DNA from: Euphorbia lathyris
Taxonomy: Eukaryota > Streptophyta > Magnoliopsida > Malpighiales > Euphorbiaceae
Assembly: GCF_963576675.1 (NCBI RefSeq)
Contig: NC_088915.1
Location: 3,043,001-3,107,000 of the forward strand
Length of the DNA: 64,000 bases
Direction: 5' to 3'
Part shown: positions 32,901-44,325 of the stretch, piece after piece
How positions within the stretch are numbered: position 1 is the stretch's first letter
Layout: each line of letters starts with the position of its first letter
The notes under the pieces: model-generated
Seen by the model: only the letters and a program-made list of their open reading frames with translations
Told to the model about the DNA's origin: nothing
Database searches by the model: none
Translations under genes and position numbers: made by a program

Positions 32901-35714
32901 CCCCTGCCATGTATTGATATTCTAGTAGATGGAACCGCAAGACACGCCATGAACTCCTTCATCGACGTAAAATCGAGTTATCACCAGATCCAAATGGAGC
33001 CTTCGGATAGGATCAAAACTTTATTCGTGACTCACCAAGCCACCTATTGCTTCAAAGTCATGCCCTTTGGGCTTAAGAACGTGGGTGCAACCTATCAGCG
33101 GATGATGAACAAAATATTTGTAGAAAGCAAAGGTGAAAACTTTTCTGTCTATGTGGACGATATGATTATCAAAAGTACCACTGTAGAGAAGCATGCGGAT
33201 GACATAAAGGAGGTACTGGGCGTACTCCGACATCATAACATTAAGTTGAACCCGGAGAAGTGTACCTTTGGGGGGACATATGGAAAGTTCTTGGGATTCA
33301 TGATTAGCCAGAAGGGAGTGAGCCCAAATCCAGATAAAATCAAAGCAGTTTTAGAGATGAAAGCGCCACAGAATATAAGGGAAGTGCAACGTCTTAATGG
33401 GCGTATCGTAGCCTTGGGCATGTTCATCTCATGTTCAGTCCGGTGATGCCAACCCTTTTATGAAGTAATCAAGAAGCAAAAGGCGTTTGAGTGGAACGAG
33501 GACTACGAGAAAGCTTTCCAGTGGATTAAACGGTTTCTCACGGAACCACCCCTTATGAGTCGTCCCTTGAAAGGTGAGAATCTCTACATGTATGTTTCAG
33601 TCACAGATAAGGTTGTTTGCACGGTCATGATAAGGGAAGAAGAGGGCCAGCAATATCCTATTTATTACGTGAGCAAAGTATTAAAATATGTTGAAACCCG
33701 ATATTCCAAGATGGACAAAATGGCACTGGCAGTTGTCACCACCTCCATACGCCTCAGGCCTTATTTTCAAGCATATACTATCATAGTACGTACAAGTATA
33801 CCCATGAGGAAGGTATTGCAAAAACCAGAGACCTCGGGGAGACTGATGGAGTGGGCAATCCGCCTTGGAGAATTTGATGTACGATATGAGAGCAGATCAG
33901 CCTTGAAGAGTCAAGTCTTGGCAGACTTTGTGAATGAATTCACTGAAGAGGGAGTGAATCTTCCCAAATATAAAGTCGAGGAATGGACAATGTATACGGA
34001 TGGAGCTTCCTCGGCGGAAGGTGCAGGAATAGGCATCGTAATCAAAGGTCCCCAATATATAAAGTTACGGTACGCAGCAAAATTGGATTTCCTGGCGATC
34101 AACAATGCAGCGGAATATGAGGCCCTAATATTGGGGCTGCGCCTGCTGAAAGAAATCACCCCAGAGTGAATTGTGATCTATAGTGATTCCAAGTTAATGG
34201 TCAATCAAGTGATCAAGAATTACGAGGTAAAAGATGACGTTTTGGCCAAATACGTTGTTGAGGTCAAAAGATTGTTGGATCACCTTGAAGCCAAAGAAAC
34301 TAACTGGGAACTGATCCATGTACCTCGAGGATCAAACACAGAAGCAGATCACCTTGCTAAAATGGCTTCCAACAAAGAAAACTGGACGGATCCTCAGTGC
34401 CCATTTGAAGTCAAAGCAGCTCCCGCATTCGCCTCGGAAGAGGTATCCATACTCACGACAGTGGAGAGTGATTGGAGGTCTACAATCCGCCAGTATTTGG
34501 TAGATGGAACTTTACCTGTGGACAAGGAAGAGGCTCGGCGGATAGTCAGGAAGGCGGCTTATTTCTCCGTGATGAATGATTGCCTGTACAGGAACTCTTT
34601 TAGCCTTCCCTGGCTGAAATGCATCGTGCCAGAAGAGGGTCAACAGATCCTCAAGGAGTTGCATGAAGGCGTATGTGGAGCTCACGAGGCATCCGCCTCC
34701 ATCTTGAAGAAATCCAGGTTAGCAGGATTTTATTGGCCCACAGCGGAACTTGATGCACAAAAATTGGTGGGGTCTTGCCATAATTGTCAGATTCATGCAA
34801 ATGAATCACACACCGCTAAACACCTTCAAAGGCCCATCATTGAAGGTCGACCCTTTGCAGTCTGGGGAATTGATATAGTTGGGCCATTTCCTCCTACAAG
34901 AAGACAGAGGAAGTATGTTGTAGTGGCTGTGGATCATTTCACCAAATGGGTAGAGGCTGAAGCTGTCTCCTCTATCAATGCTGAACGAATGGCGGAGTTC
35001 GTCAAAGATAACATCGTAGGAAGGTATGGTGTTCCTCACATGATTATCACTGACAATGCAACGCAATTCAACTGTGCAGAGTTCAAAACTTTCTGTGAAA
35101 AATTGGGCATTCTGAACATATTCGCCTCAGTTTATTATCCTTAGTCGAACAGTATGACCGAAGTTACGAACCGCACGATCGTTAAAGGAATAAAGAAAAG
35201 ATTGGGAGAGCATGATAAAAAATGGGCGGATCAGTTAACAAGCGTCCTATGGGCCTATCACACTACTCCCAGAACGGCCACAGGCGAAACACCATTCGCC
35301 CTCTCTTATGGCGTGGAAGCTGTAATCCCAGTTGAAATACTGGTCCCAAGTGACAAAGTTGCATTCTATTGTGAGGATGAAAACAGTCAAAGATTGAAGG
35401 AAAGTCTTAATCAAGTGGAAGATAGGAGAGACAAGGCGTATATACGTATGGCGGCGTACAAGCAGCGGATCGCAGCTTATCATGACAAAAATGCCAAGCT
35501 AGTAGACTTGAATGTAGGAGATCTCGTGCTCCGCAAGGCCGACAAAATCCAATCCAGGGAAGGAAAAGGAAAGCTAGGGCTCAACTGGACTGGTCCATAC
35601 AGAATAGTTGACAAGATTGGGTTCGCCACATTTAAAATCCAAGACACGGAGGGAAATACGCTGCCGCGTACATGGAATCTCCAAAATCTCCGCAAATATT
35701 TCGACCGAAAATAG
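29964..35714 (+). pseudogene. Tat-1 gag-protease-RT-RNaseH-aRNaseH-integrase, one frame with five stops
   Basis: From ATG 29964 (MTNGEQN) one frame runs to TAG 35712-35714. It is interrupted only by in-frame stops: TAA 30027, TAG 31761, TGA 33444, TGA 34167 and TAG 35142. An alternative ATG is at 30057. Order: an Arg/Ser-rich part (residues 160-200), a Gly-rich run (229-254), a second SR part (262-289), the gag core (WIEAEETDRHFKIP, GGPAYDWFQSLLPG), zinc motif CKYHKKNGHDTDAC, protease IDTGSSCNVI near residue 704, RT with YVDDMIIKS near 1063, RNase H, a second RNase H (MYTDGASSAEGAG, IYSDSKLMVNQVI), and integrase (CHNCQIHANESH, WGIDIVGPFPPT, ITDNATQF). There is no frameshift over 5.7 kb. Relative to Tat-2, TAG 31761 is a Trp, TAG 35142 a Gln, and both TGAs are Arg positions. 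Confidence 0.92.
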
Positions 35715-36363
35715 AATGTAAACAAGGTCTTGAGTACTCTTTTTCCTTTAGTAAGCTTTTTTCCCATGAGGTTTTTCTTATTAAAGGTTTTAATGAGGCT
35801 CACATATAAGACCCGCTTGCTGTAATAAAGCGTATCTCCTATCAATAAAAAGCAATGGTTCTATTGTCCATATTCTTTTTAAGTATCTTCTTGCAGCAAT
35901 ATAAATATTCCAGTCTCAAAAAGAAGGGAGGCATCCAACGCTTCCCACATTAAAAAGTATTGCTATCACATAGCTACTTTTTCTCCTCAAAGATAGGAGA
36001 ACAATCTCATGGGCGGATCCATCCTTAGATGATCACCATTCAAGATAGAGTTAAAACATTCCTTGGACGCAAGGTCTTTACACTCTCTTGCACCCTTCCC
36101 AAAGAAGGATTCACAAAAAGTCCTAAAGGCGAATCGCTTCACCTCAAAGATAGGTAGCAAGACGATCCTTAAGGCAGCTTAACTTCCTCTAAAGGAATAA
36201 AACAGCTTCACACCTTCACAAAGGTTAGCACAATGGAGTATGGCTGGCCACCTACTTCAAAACCAATCCTACAAGCCTATAAATTTACTTACGCAAACGT
36301 AAAAGTAAAATAAATAAATAGCAAGGATTTTGAACAACTGTACTTAAGTTTTACAAGTAAAAA
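35715..36363. other. Tat-1 spacer between pol and the antisense gene
   Basis: About 650 bp, non-coding, collinear with 59682-60354 in Tat-2 (shared pieces include cttgagtactctttttcctt and ggacgcaaggtctttacact). It lies where the 3' ends of the sense and antisense transcripts would converge. I see no gene or clear poly(A) signal. Confidence 0.6.
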
Positions 36364-38619
36364 CTAAACATTAGCAGGAGCATCCTCCTTAACAATCTTT
36401 TCACCCGATGCGCCCTCTTGGGGGATTTCCTTCTCAACGGCTCCAGATACGCCCGACGAGGGAACTTCCTTTTCCACAGTAGTGGTTCCCTCAAGAGGAA
36501 GAGTGCCATCAGTTATCAGCTCCTCACCTGCCTTTGGAGGTACTTCTTCAAGATCCACCAGCTTGATGCTGGCAGTAGGTTTGCTTTCTTCGGCGGGTCC
36601 CTTTATCCATTTCCGAACTTGATCACGGATGTAATCCTTGACGTCCGAAATTTTGCGATATTTAAGGACAACATCCAGGTCAGGAACGGCGAACTCCGGA
36701 TCAGTAAAATCAATCTCAGGATTCGCCAGTTGGACATATTCCATGATCCATTCGCTGTAAAAGAAAGCTTGCTCTCCCGCCATAAATTCAGCATCTGCTA
36801 AAGCATCTTCATGCTCCTTAGCATCCGTTTCAATCTTTTCCTTCAGCTTTTGGTTCTCGGCATCCTTGAGGGCAATAGCAGACACAGCGTTTGTGTTAGC
36901 ATCAGCGACTTCTTTCTCCAACTTTTCTATAGTGGCCTTATCCGCCACGCCTTGAAGAAGCTCGGCTTCCATGGCACGCAAGCGAGTATACATCTACCAA
37001 GACAAACAATTCATTCTGATAAAAGAACAATGGTAAAACTCTCCCTAGATAAGATCACTTATTCGTCCAAACAAATACAAAAGGACTGAAGGAACTTACC
37101 GTTAGCAGCTCCGTCTTTCCCATTTGGACATGGGCTGATCCTGGGATCTGGTTTTGTTTCTTCTGCACCTCGCCCAACTGGCCAAGAGCCTCATCCAGGT
37201 CATTAATGACAGACTCATTCTCTAAAGTTCCGTGGATACCATGTTTGGCGGACCAGTAACCTCCCAGGTCAGGCTTCGCCATCTGCATAAAGATGGGAAA
37301 ATCAGAACTCAAATCCAAAAATATAGCAAGAAGAAAAGGTAAAACAACTTACTTGTTCCTTCTCCGCCAAGGGCCTTGCGGATTTCATGGCGTCCGCCAT
37401 AAACTTTTGTCCGCCGGCAGTTGTAGGCTTCCTTTTCTTCAGAGGCGGATCGGCCATTATATCCGCAGGACGTTTTCCTGTACCCGTTTGAGGATCCGTT
37501 GCCTACCCTCTCTTTCGAGCCTCCTCCTCCTTCATTTTCTTACGCATCTCTACAAGAGCGTGATTGGCCTTAGATAAACCCCTGACAAAGAGAACAATAA
37601 AGTAATCAAGGTTCAAAGAAAAGAACAAGGTTACCTTCATCAAATTGAGCAAACTTTGAGTAAATGAACTCGTCCCCTTCCCGGCGAATCAAGGGAATGT
37701 CATTCATCATGAAGTCCAAAGCGTCAGCGTATGTCCAGGCATCTGCCCTGACACTCTTCATGAGATCCGCTACTACCTCATCACTATTCGTCAATATACA
37801 CATGTCTCCCGCCATGTGCAAAAGTTTGGGATTCCAGAATGATGGAAAGCCCAGGGATTTGCCCTCGTTTATCTTTACATAGAAGAATTTTTCGTCCCAG
37901 CAAAGGACGTTAGACATCTTGCCGCTAAACGGCGAATATGCTCCAAACTTTGCAAAAGTGAGGAAAGACTCAGACTTTCGCTTTGACGGTTTATGAAAAG
38001 ATCGAAAGATACGAGGGGTGCACACTACCCCTAAGTTTGAAGCTAGCTAGCAATCTAAAGCAAGATCTAACCAGCCATTTGGATGTAATTGGATGGCAGT
38101 AATGTCAAAGTAAGCAAGTATGTCCGCCATCATCTTTGGAAGAGGTAGTCGGAACCCTCTTTCTACATGACTACAATATACGGACAAATATCCGCTTGGC
38201 GGACAGGCAGGTCGTTGATGGGCAGCCGCCAACTGGATCTCATAGTTATTTATCCATGGGAAGCGACTCGCCAGATCCGCCAGATCTGTGGCGCTCATGC
38301 GGGAGGGAGTGGACTCCGCACGAGGTGTCTTTTTCCTAGGCGGGACAGAAGAAGAAGCCATCATCCCAGAAAATCGCATACAATCTATTACCGGAACAGT
38401 ACCAGTAATGGGAACAGAAGTATTTTTTCTACTCGATCGAGTTCGATCACTATTACGCACCGAGTTACACAACTCAGCTAAATTAGAGCTAACTGTATCT
38501 ATGAAAGAATCGGAATTTTCCGATGAGGAAGTAGTCCAGCTAACTACGATTTCAGACGAAGAGGTCAAATTAAAAAGTTCAAAGGTCGATTCGGAGGAGG
38601 ACGAAGAACTCCTAAACAT
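36364..38619 (-). pseudogene. Tat-1 antisense multi-exon gene, 'putative gypsy-type transposon' domain
   Basis: Proposed exons on the minus strand: E1 38619-37635, E2 37581-37353, E3 37282-37100, E4 36993-36364. Introns 2 (37352-37283, 70 bp) and 3 (37099-36994, 106 bp) have GT-AG ends and join phase 0 to phase 0. E1 starts MFRSSSSSS, is Ser-rich, then contains FPWINNYEIQLAAAHQRP, VYCSHVERGFRLPLPKMM and QLHPNGWLD, resembling Pfam PF04195 (from memory). E4 is a coiled coil (ATIEKLEKEVADAN, LKEKIETDAKEHEDAL), then DPEFAVPDLDVVLKYR and a Pro/Glu-rich tail. Stops: TAG 38047-38049 in E1 (Tyr in Tat-2) and TAG 37503-37505 in E2. A possible 5' intron ends ATGTTTAG just before E1. Function unknown. 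Confidence 0.72.
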
Positions 38620-38914
38620 TCAGAAAAAATAGAATGAAGAAGATGAACTTACATGAAAGTAAAAAGCTTCAAAAAACTCTGAAACTCCGGGAAGAATTAT
38701 GGGCAAAGAAAGCGCAAAGGAAATGAAAGAGAAGTGCAAATGAGGAAGAAAGAGAAAGGAGAAAAGGAAGAAGGCATTTTCTCTTTCCTCGAGCAACGCG
38801 CCTGCACCACGTGTCACCCATCGAACAGAGTGATCATTAATGTAGATAATCATGACGACGCGCAAAGAAGCTCAAAAGCCCTAAAGGACTTTAAAGGAAC
38901 TTTGGTGGGGCTTC

Positions 38915-39424
38915 TGATAACATGGTGATATTATCTCAAAGATCAAAAGAGATATTTGCCTAAGAACGCCACGTGTTGAACAACTGATACGGGAATGCCG
39001 CGGCGTATTGAAACAAAGAGATCCGACGGGCGGATCACCAAGGTCTCACCAAAAGAGACCCGCGAGCGAACCTGTGAGGCGAATCTCCAATAACACTCAA
39101 TCCGCCATTAGAATGGCTGGGCCGATCCGGCTATAAAGACCATTAATGAGCTATCAGTTAGCTAAACAGCCAACTTAAAGGAAACCAGTAACCGCCATTA
39201 ATGGAACATTAATGGAGACTTTCTAGTTACTGAAAGTTACGGCTTCGTGACTATATATAGCCTATGTCTCAGGCTATCAAGGTACGCTCTTACTTACCCT
39301 TTGTCAATTCAGTTTGGTCTCTTGTTCTCCTATACTGACTTTGGCATCGGAGCTTCCCCCCGTCGAATCCAACGACGCCCCCATAGAGACGGATTCCTAT
39401 CGGAAAATTCTCCACTAGTCATCA
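38915..39424 (+). repeat. Tat-1 3' LTR
   Basis: 510 bp, matching 29391-29900. A purine-rich stretch with ggtggggcttc immediately upstream (38900-38914) is the likely polypurine tract. TATA-like CTATATATAG lies at 39251-39260. Confidence 0.92.
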
Positions 39425-40694
39425 TCTAGCTTATGTCTTTTGGTATCAATTGCGAAAACAGAAATTTTGTCATCTAACACATAAATCCCATTTTTTCATA
39501 TTCCTGAAAAATAAAAGATCGAATCTTTATAAAAATCGCAATGTTTGTCTTTTATTGAAATATGAAAATCGTCGTCAACAAGACGGCTAATAGAAATAAT
39601 GTTGCGAGACATTTGCGGAACATACAAACAGTTCCTTAATTCTATTACAAGCCCAGAGGGCAAATTCAAAACATAATCTCCAATTGCGAGGGCGGCAACT
39701 CTTGCTCCATTTCCTACTCGCAAGTTTATGCTTTCTTTCTTTAGTTCCTTAGTCTGTTTTAGCTCCTGCATATTTGTACAAATATGAGATCCACATCCGG
39801 TATCAAGTACCCAAGATTCAGACTGTGAAACTGTATTTATTTCAATATAAAATATACCAGATGCTGAAGCACCGCCATTTTCCTTCTTGTGGAAGGTTAG
39901 GTACTCCATGCAGTTCCTCTTCCAATGCCCCAAGTCACCACAATAGTAGCACTTTCCTTTGGGCTTCTTTAATTCATTTACCTTCGTTTTGGTGAGCACA
40001 GCCTCCTTGCCTTTATCAAGATGGTTTGGATTGGGAGAGATCCCTTTTCCTTTTCCTTGATCCTTTAATAGCAAGGGCCAATATCTCCTCGTTCTCTTTT
40101 ATAATGGGCTCGACTGACTAGAGCATATGTGCAAGCTCTACAAGAGAGGTTTGCAAGCCACTCATTTGGTAGTTCATGATGAACTGTGAGTAACTCTCGG
40201 GGAGGGACTGAAGAAATAAGTTTTCACTTAGTTCATGGTCCATCGCATCTCCAATACTAGAAAACTTGTTGATAAGGCTGATCATCTTGGCACAGTGTGC
40301 CATTACAGATGTGCCCACCTGCATCTTGCTTTTATATAACTCCTTTGTTATTTCGAAGCGCTCGCACCGAGTTTCATTCACAAATAACTCTTTTAGGTGC
40401 TTCACCATGGAATAGGCATCCATATCTGAATGTAGTTGCCTTTTTACTTCTAGTGTCAAGGATGCAAGTATGATGTCTCCCGTTTAATCGTCATCATATT
40501 TATGCTTCAAGTAAGTAAGCATAAAATTCTTGGTAGGGAGCATTATCCGTTGGGTAAGGGGGTATCGGTGTATCAAGTACATACCCTTTCCTCTCGAACT
40601 TCAAAACAATTTTGAGGTTGCGATACCAGTCGGTGAAGTTTGAACCATTCAATTTGTTATCGGTAAGAATGTTTTGCAGATTGGTGTTAGTCAT
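39425..40694 (-). pseudogene. Copia B gag and protease (decayed, cut by Tat-1)
   Basis: The likely start is ATG 40694 (MTNTNLQNILTDNKLNGSNF). Gag: GSNFTDWYRNLKIVL, then a break near 40500-40530, where a 'ttac' duplication shifts the frame and a TAA follows. UBN2-type gag continues at 40459 (LKELFVNETRCERFEI, SLPESYSQFIMNYQM). A TAG at 40118-40120 and a one-base shift near 40080 follow. The zinc knuckle CYYCGDLGHWKRNC is intact. The protease region has WVLDTGCGSHIC with the catalytic DTG, and CLYVPQMSRNIIS. A TGA at 39496-39498 precedes the last codons before Tat-1 at 39424. Integrase resumes at 29390. Confidence 0.87.
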
Positions 40695-42478
40695 GATTTT
40701 AAGAGTGCGTTTAATTAAACCTGAGAGTGAGAAAGAGTAAACGTATGTCATTCATTTGCTTAAAGTATATCAATCTAAAATTATAGGCCTTTTAGTTTAT
40801 TTTAGATTGCTCCCACTATTTTGCCAAATTAATAGCCCTCCATATTAATTCGAAGAATTTCACAAATCCTTTAGTGAGCTAGGATCCTAACTCCTGAGAT
40901 TTCGCCTTGAGTTTGCTCAACAAGCTAGTCTCATTCGTTAGGTAGATTCATGTAATCAATCACATCTTTAATGTGATTCCTAGGTTATTGGGTTACTAAT
41001 CACATTAGTAACTAATATGCTATTCACATTAATCCCAACCATCTTGCCCATTAGTTTATGACAACATGAGTTTGCTCATCCAATTATCATAATCTAATTT
41101 AAGTATTACCCCATATTCATGAAAGAACGATTTTCGATAATTCAGGTGTTACCATAAGACCCCGAGCTTGAGTTTGCTCAACAACCCAAAGGCCCCCAGT
41201 ACTGCCAGCTGAATTATAATATTAGGGAGGGGCAACCGATTTTAATAACTTGCTTATTTACTTAACTTTTTAATGAGGGATTTTATTTAAGTCTCATAAT
41301 CTAACTTAGTCTTGATTTGCTTTAGCATACATCAGACACATACATTCACATACATTGGCGTTATGGACATATCATCGAAATTATTCCGTCGAGCCAGAGA
41401 CGGAATAAAAGGGCAAACCTAAGGAAATACTAACTATTACATATTTCTCTTTAGGTCCTCCGTCTTCTCCATGGCGCCTTGAAATTACATATTAATTTCT
41501 ATACTACTAAAGAAAACTTCAATTGAATTGAAGGGAATTAGACGAGAGGAGAAATTACAATAGATAGTAGAAAGGCAGGACTCGTAGGCCCTATTTCAAA
41601 AATACCAAAAGACTAAAAGAGGGTCCAAATATGTCCATAACTCCAAACATGCATAGACTCAATTAAATAAATTTAATTGGTTGATTACATAACTATTTTA
41701 TGTAATATTTAGGTTAATCACATTAACTTATTAAATTAACTTTCATCCAATTTTACTTCTAATAGTTTCGTATCTTTACATAACTATTTTGATTTCAATT
41801 CATTTAACATTTTGATTTACAAATTGGTAAAACAAACTTTTAAACAAATTTTCATTCGATAATCAAAACAGAAAACTATCAATTTCTGAAACATATATAT
41901 TCAAATATATATAAAAACCGATTTTAAACAATTTAAAATTCAAGTGGGTCTTGTGCCGGGCCCGAGGGTGGGTTGCTGCTGATTGGCAGCAGCCCTAGGA
42001 CGGCTGAACCGCCGCTGCCTTGCGGCAGCGGCGTCCAGGCGCCGCACGCGGCTGCTGCCGCGAGGCAGCAGCCGCGCGACAGCGGCCAGTCGTGCCGCGA
42101 GGCGCGACTCGAGCTGCTGTCACATGTTTTTTTTATATATAATAATTTTAAATATATATATATCAGTTCTAAAACGGTTTTAAAACGATTTTCAGAAAAT
42201 AGGAAAAACTATTATAGATTTCTGTTTTATCTTTAGAATTAATCAAACTGATTTTATCAATCTAACTATAAAACTAATAGATTTTGTTATGATGATTATC
42301 AACCAAAATAATTAGGAACATACACATAATCTATTTTAATTAACAATTAATTAAAACTTATTTATCTTTAGAATTAATTAATCAAAACAATTTGTTAATT
42401 AATCCTAACTATAAATATTTATTCAATCCTATTGAAAAACTTCTAAATTTTCATATATGAAATAACGGATTTAACGAT
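40695..42478 (-). other. Copia B leader between the primer site and gag
   Basis: About 1.8 kb, non-coding. It holds three copies of a 'gagtttgctca' motif, two of them within TTGAGTTTGCTCAACAA (near 40907 and 41168). A strikingly GC-rich, hairpin-dense segment lies at 41950-42122. The rest is AT-rich. No gene is supported; open frames over the GC segment are Ala/Arg/Pro-rich by composition. Confidence 0.65.
41975..42110 (-). other. Cluster of four GC-rich hairpins in the copia B leader
   Basis: Hairpins: 41975-41981/41987-41993 (7-bp arms); 42010-42019/42024-42033 (10-bp arms, CGCCGCTGCC); 42047-42059/42064-42076 (13-bp arms CGCGGCTGCTGCC); and about 42088-42096/42101-42109 (9-bp arms with one wobble). 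Hairpins 3 and 4 share a GCGA loop on the plus strand. On the element's RNA (minus sense) they would form a strong structured array between the primer site and gag. Confidence 0.7.
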
Positions 42479-42491
42479 GTCTCTGATACCA
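42479..42491 (-). promoter_or_regulatory. Primer-binding site of copia B (initiator tRNA-Met type)
   Basis: On the minus strand TGGTATCAGAGAC begins one base inside the 5' LTR end at 42493, matching the usual copia primer site. Confidence 0.88.
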
Positions 42492-42492
42492 C

Positions 42493-44325
42493 TGTTGGAA
42501 ATTAGGCTAAGGTGTAGCAGCGGAAATATAAAAATTTTAACCTATTTCCATTAACCCTAGGATCCGTTAATCGTTATTTCATATAAAGAGGGATAAGAAG
42601 AATTACCTTTTGATGATCAATCTACCGTTGTTAATGAAGTGCCCACAACTCTTCTCCGAGTTCCCAAGCACGAAATAAAACACGGGAAGATTAATTTAGA
42701 ATCAACCGTTGAATAGCAACCAAAATAGATTGCCTCTAATTAATCAACACAAGATCAAGGATAAAAGAAATAGGTGGAATCAATTGATCGGAAAGAAGCC
42801 GTAGAAAATCTCGTCCTCGAATTGGGGGTCGAAAATTCTCTCTCTTGCACTCTAGGGTTAGCCTTAGTGTATTAGCCGAAATTCCCATAGGGGGTATTTA
42901 TAATCTCTTGTATCTAATCCCTAGTTAGATAGAATTAGGTTACTGAATAGGAATTCAATTCGGAATATAATTCCTAATTATTATCTCATTATATATCTAA
43001 TATATTAAGGATAATAATAATAACCTTATTGGATAATAATAGGAGTATTATAATCTAATTAAAACTCCCAACTTATTTATCTCTTAATTAATTTAATTCA
43101 TAATCCTAATCTAATTAGAATTAACAAAATCAAATTAATTATTCATGTATTTTACTACATGAATTTCGACCCCCTTATGGTCCATGGGCCTTATTGGGCT
43201 CAATTGGGCTTCCATCAATTAATTAACATTTATCTCTCTTTTAGGTTCCAAGTCTTATGTGTGACCCATTAGGTTCCTATTACTTCTGGCCGTATGCAAC
43301 TATTAAATTAATTTTCAAAGAATTATATTTAATCTTTGCATAACGGAATGATGTACGGAGTATGTGATTAGCAAGTCCGTAATCATTCCCCCAGAACCAT
43401 AAGAAGACAGGTTGATTCTGTCGTTAACCTTTCCGTATTAGTTACAGTATAATTCGATCATTTATCAACTACATCCTTGAACTGAATCTTATGACTATGG
43501 ATGATGTCAAGTCACATATAGCGAGACGTTCGTTTTACTTGTACAGGCCGAGTCAACTCAAAAAGATAGGTTAAGTGAAATCTGTATTTCAAGTCTTAAG
43601 CTATCACCTTGCAAGGATTTAGAGTCGAGTCTTCCACAAGCGATCCTTGGATGTATCTCCCATTTATCGGGAGTGATAAATGCTCAATCCAATATATAAC
43701 GATCCCACAATCACTCCCTGTGATACCCAACGTCTACTGTTCACACCCCAGAGTCATCTCTGTTAAAGATCGTGTTACACCAGAGTCAAAGTGTCACATT
43801 CCGTAATCCAGAATACCAATTAATATTCCTTTGAGTATGAGGATTAGTTATACCTATTAATACCAATGAGATGAACATGTGACAAGGATGAATCTACCCA
43901 TCCTGTTATCTCAAATCGGATCCGCAATCCTAATGAACTACTTTTCATCGGATCCATGTAACTGTCCAGATATCTGTATATATGAAGCTTGTGAGATCAG
44001 CTTTCTGTCGGACAGAAGATATTTTTACATGCAAGTCTCAACAGTGATATATAAATCCTAAACATATCACTTGACTTGGGGTGGTTTTAAGTTTATTAGT
44101 TTATTATAAAGTTTTGTCTCACTTCATGCTTGTATGAACACTTTATAATCACTTTAAACAAACTTATGGATTTCCTTTTATTAGACTTTATTTAGTGCTT
44201 AAAAGGGATTGCCTTTATATAGTTATAAAACATATATCTCATTAAAACAAATTATATAAAGAACAATTCATTTATATTAAGTTTGTATCCTAGAACAATT
44301 GTCTATAGGACACTAAACCCCAACA
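42493..44325 (-). repeat. Copia B 5' LTR
   Basis: 1833 bp, plus-strand TGTTGGAAATTAG...CCCCAACA, matching 24864-26719. On the minus strand TATAAATA lies at 42902-42895 (probable TATA box). Short open frames here are not genes. Confidence 0.92.

Larger units (their letters stand above)
29391..39424 (+). mobile_element. Tat-1: Tat-lineage Ty3/gypsy element, full-length, inside copia B
   Basis: 10,034 bp flanked by tctag at 29386-29390 and 39425-39429. The LTRs are 510 bp each, TGATAACATGG...CTAGTCATCA, differing at roughly 16 sites by eye (near 3%). It holds gag-pol in one frame on the plus strand and an antisense multi-exon gene between pol and the 3' LTR. The second, archaeal-type RNase H after the retroviral one and the extra antisense gene point to the Tat lineage of plant gypsy elements. 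Confidence 0.92.
24864..44325 (-). mobile_element. Ty1/copia element B, full-length, in the 16-bp satellite and containing Tat-1
   Basis: A minus-strand element. The 5' LTR is 44325-42493, followed by a tRNA-Met-type primer site, a 1.8-kb leader, gag, protease, the Tat-1 insertion (29391-39424), integrase, RT-RNase H, a polypurine tract and the 3' LTR (26719-24864). Without Tat-1 it is about 9.4 kb. The flanks gaaac (24859-24863) and taaac (44326-44330) agree at 4 of 5 bases, probably a mutated target duplication. All coding regions carry stops or shifts. Confidence 0.9.

Noticed and set aside
41973..42236. Ala/Arg/Pro-rich open frames over the GC island
   Set aside because: Composition-driven, on the strand opposite to copia B and overlapping hairpins; no start context or homology.
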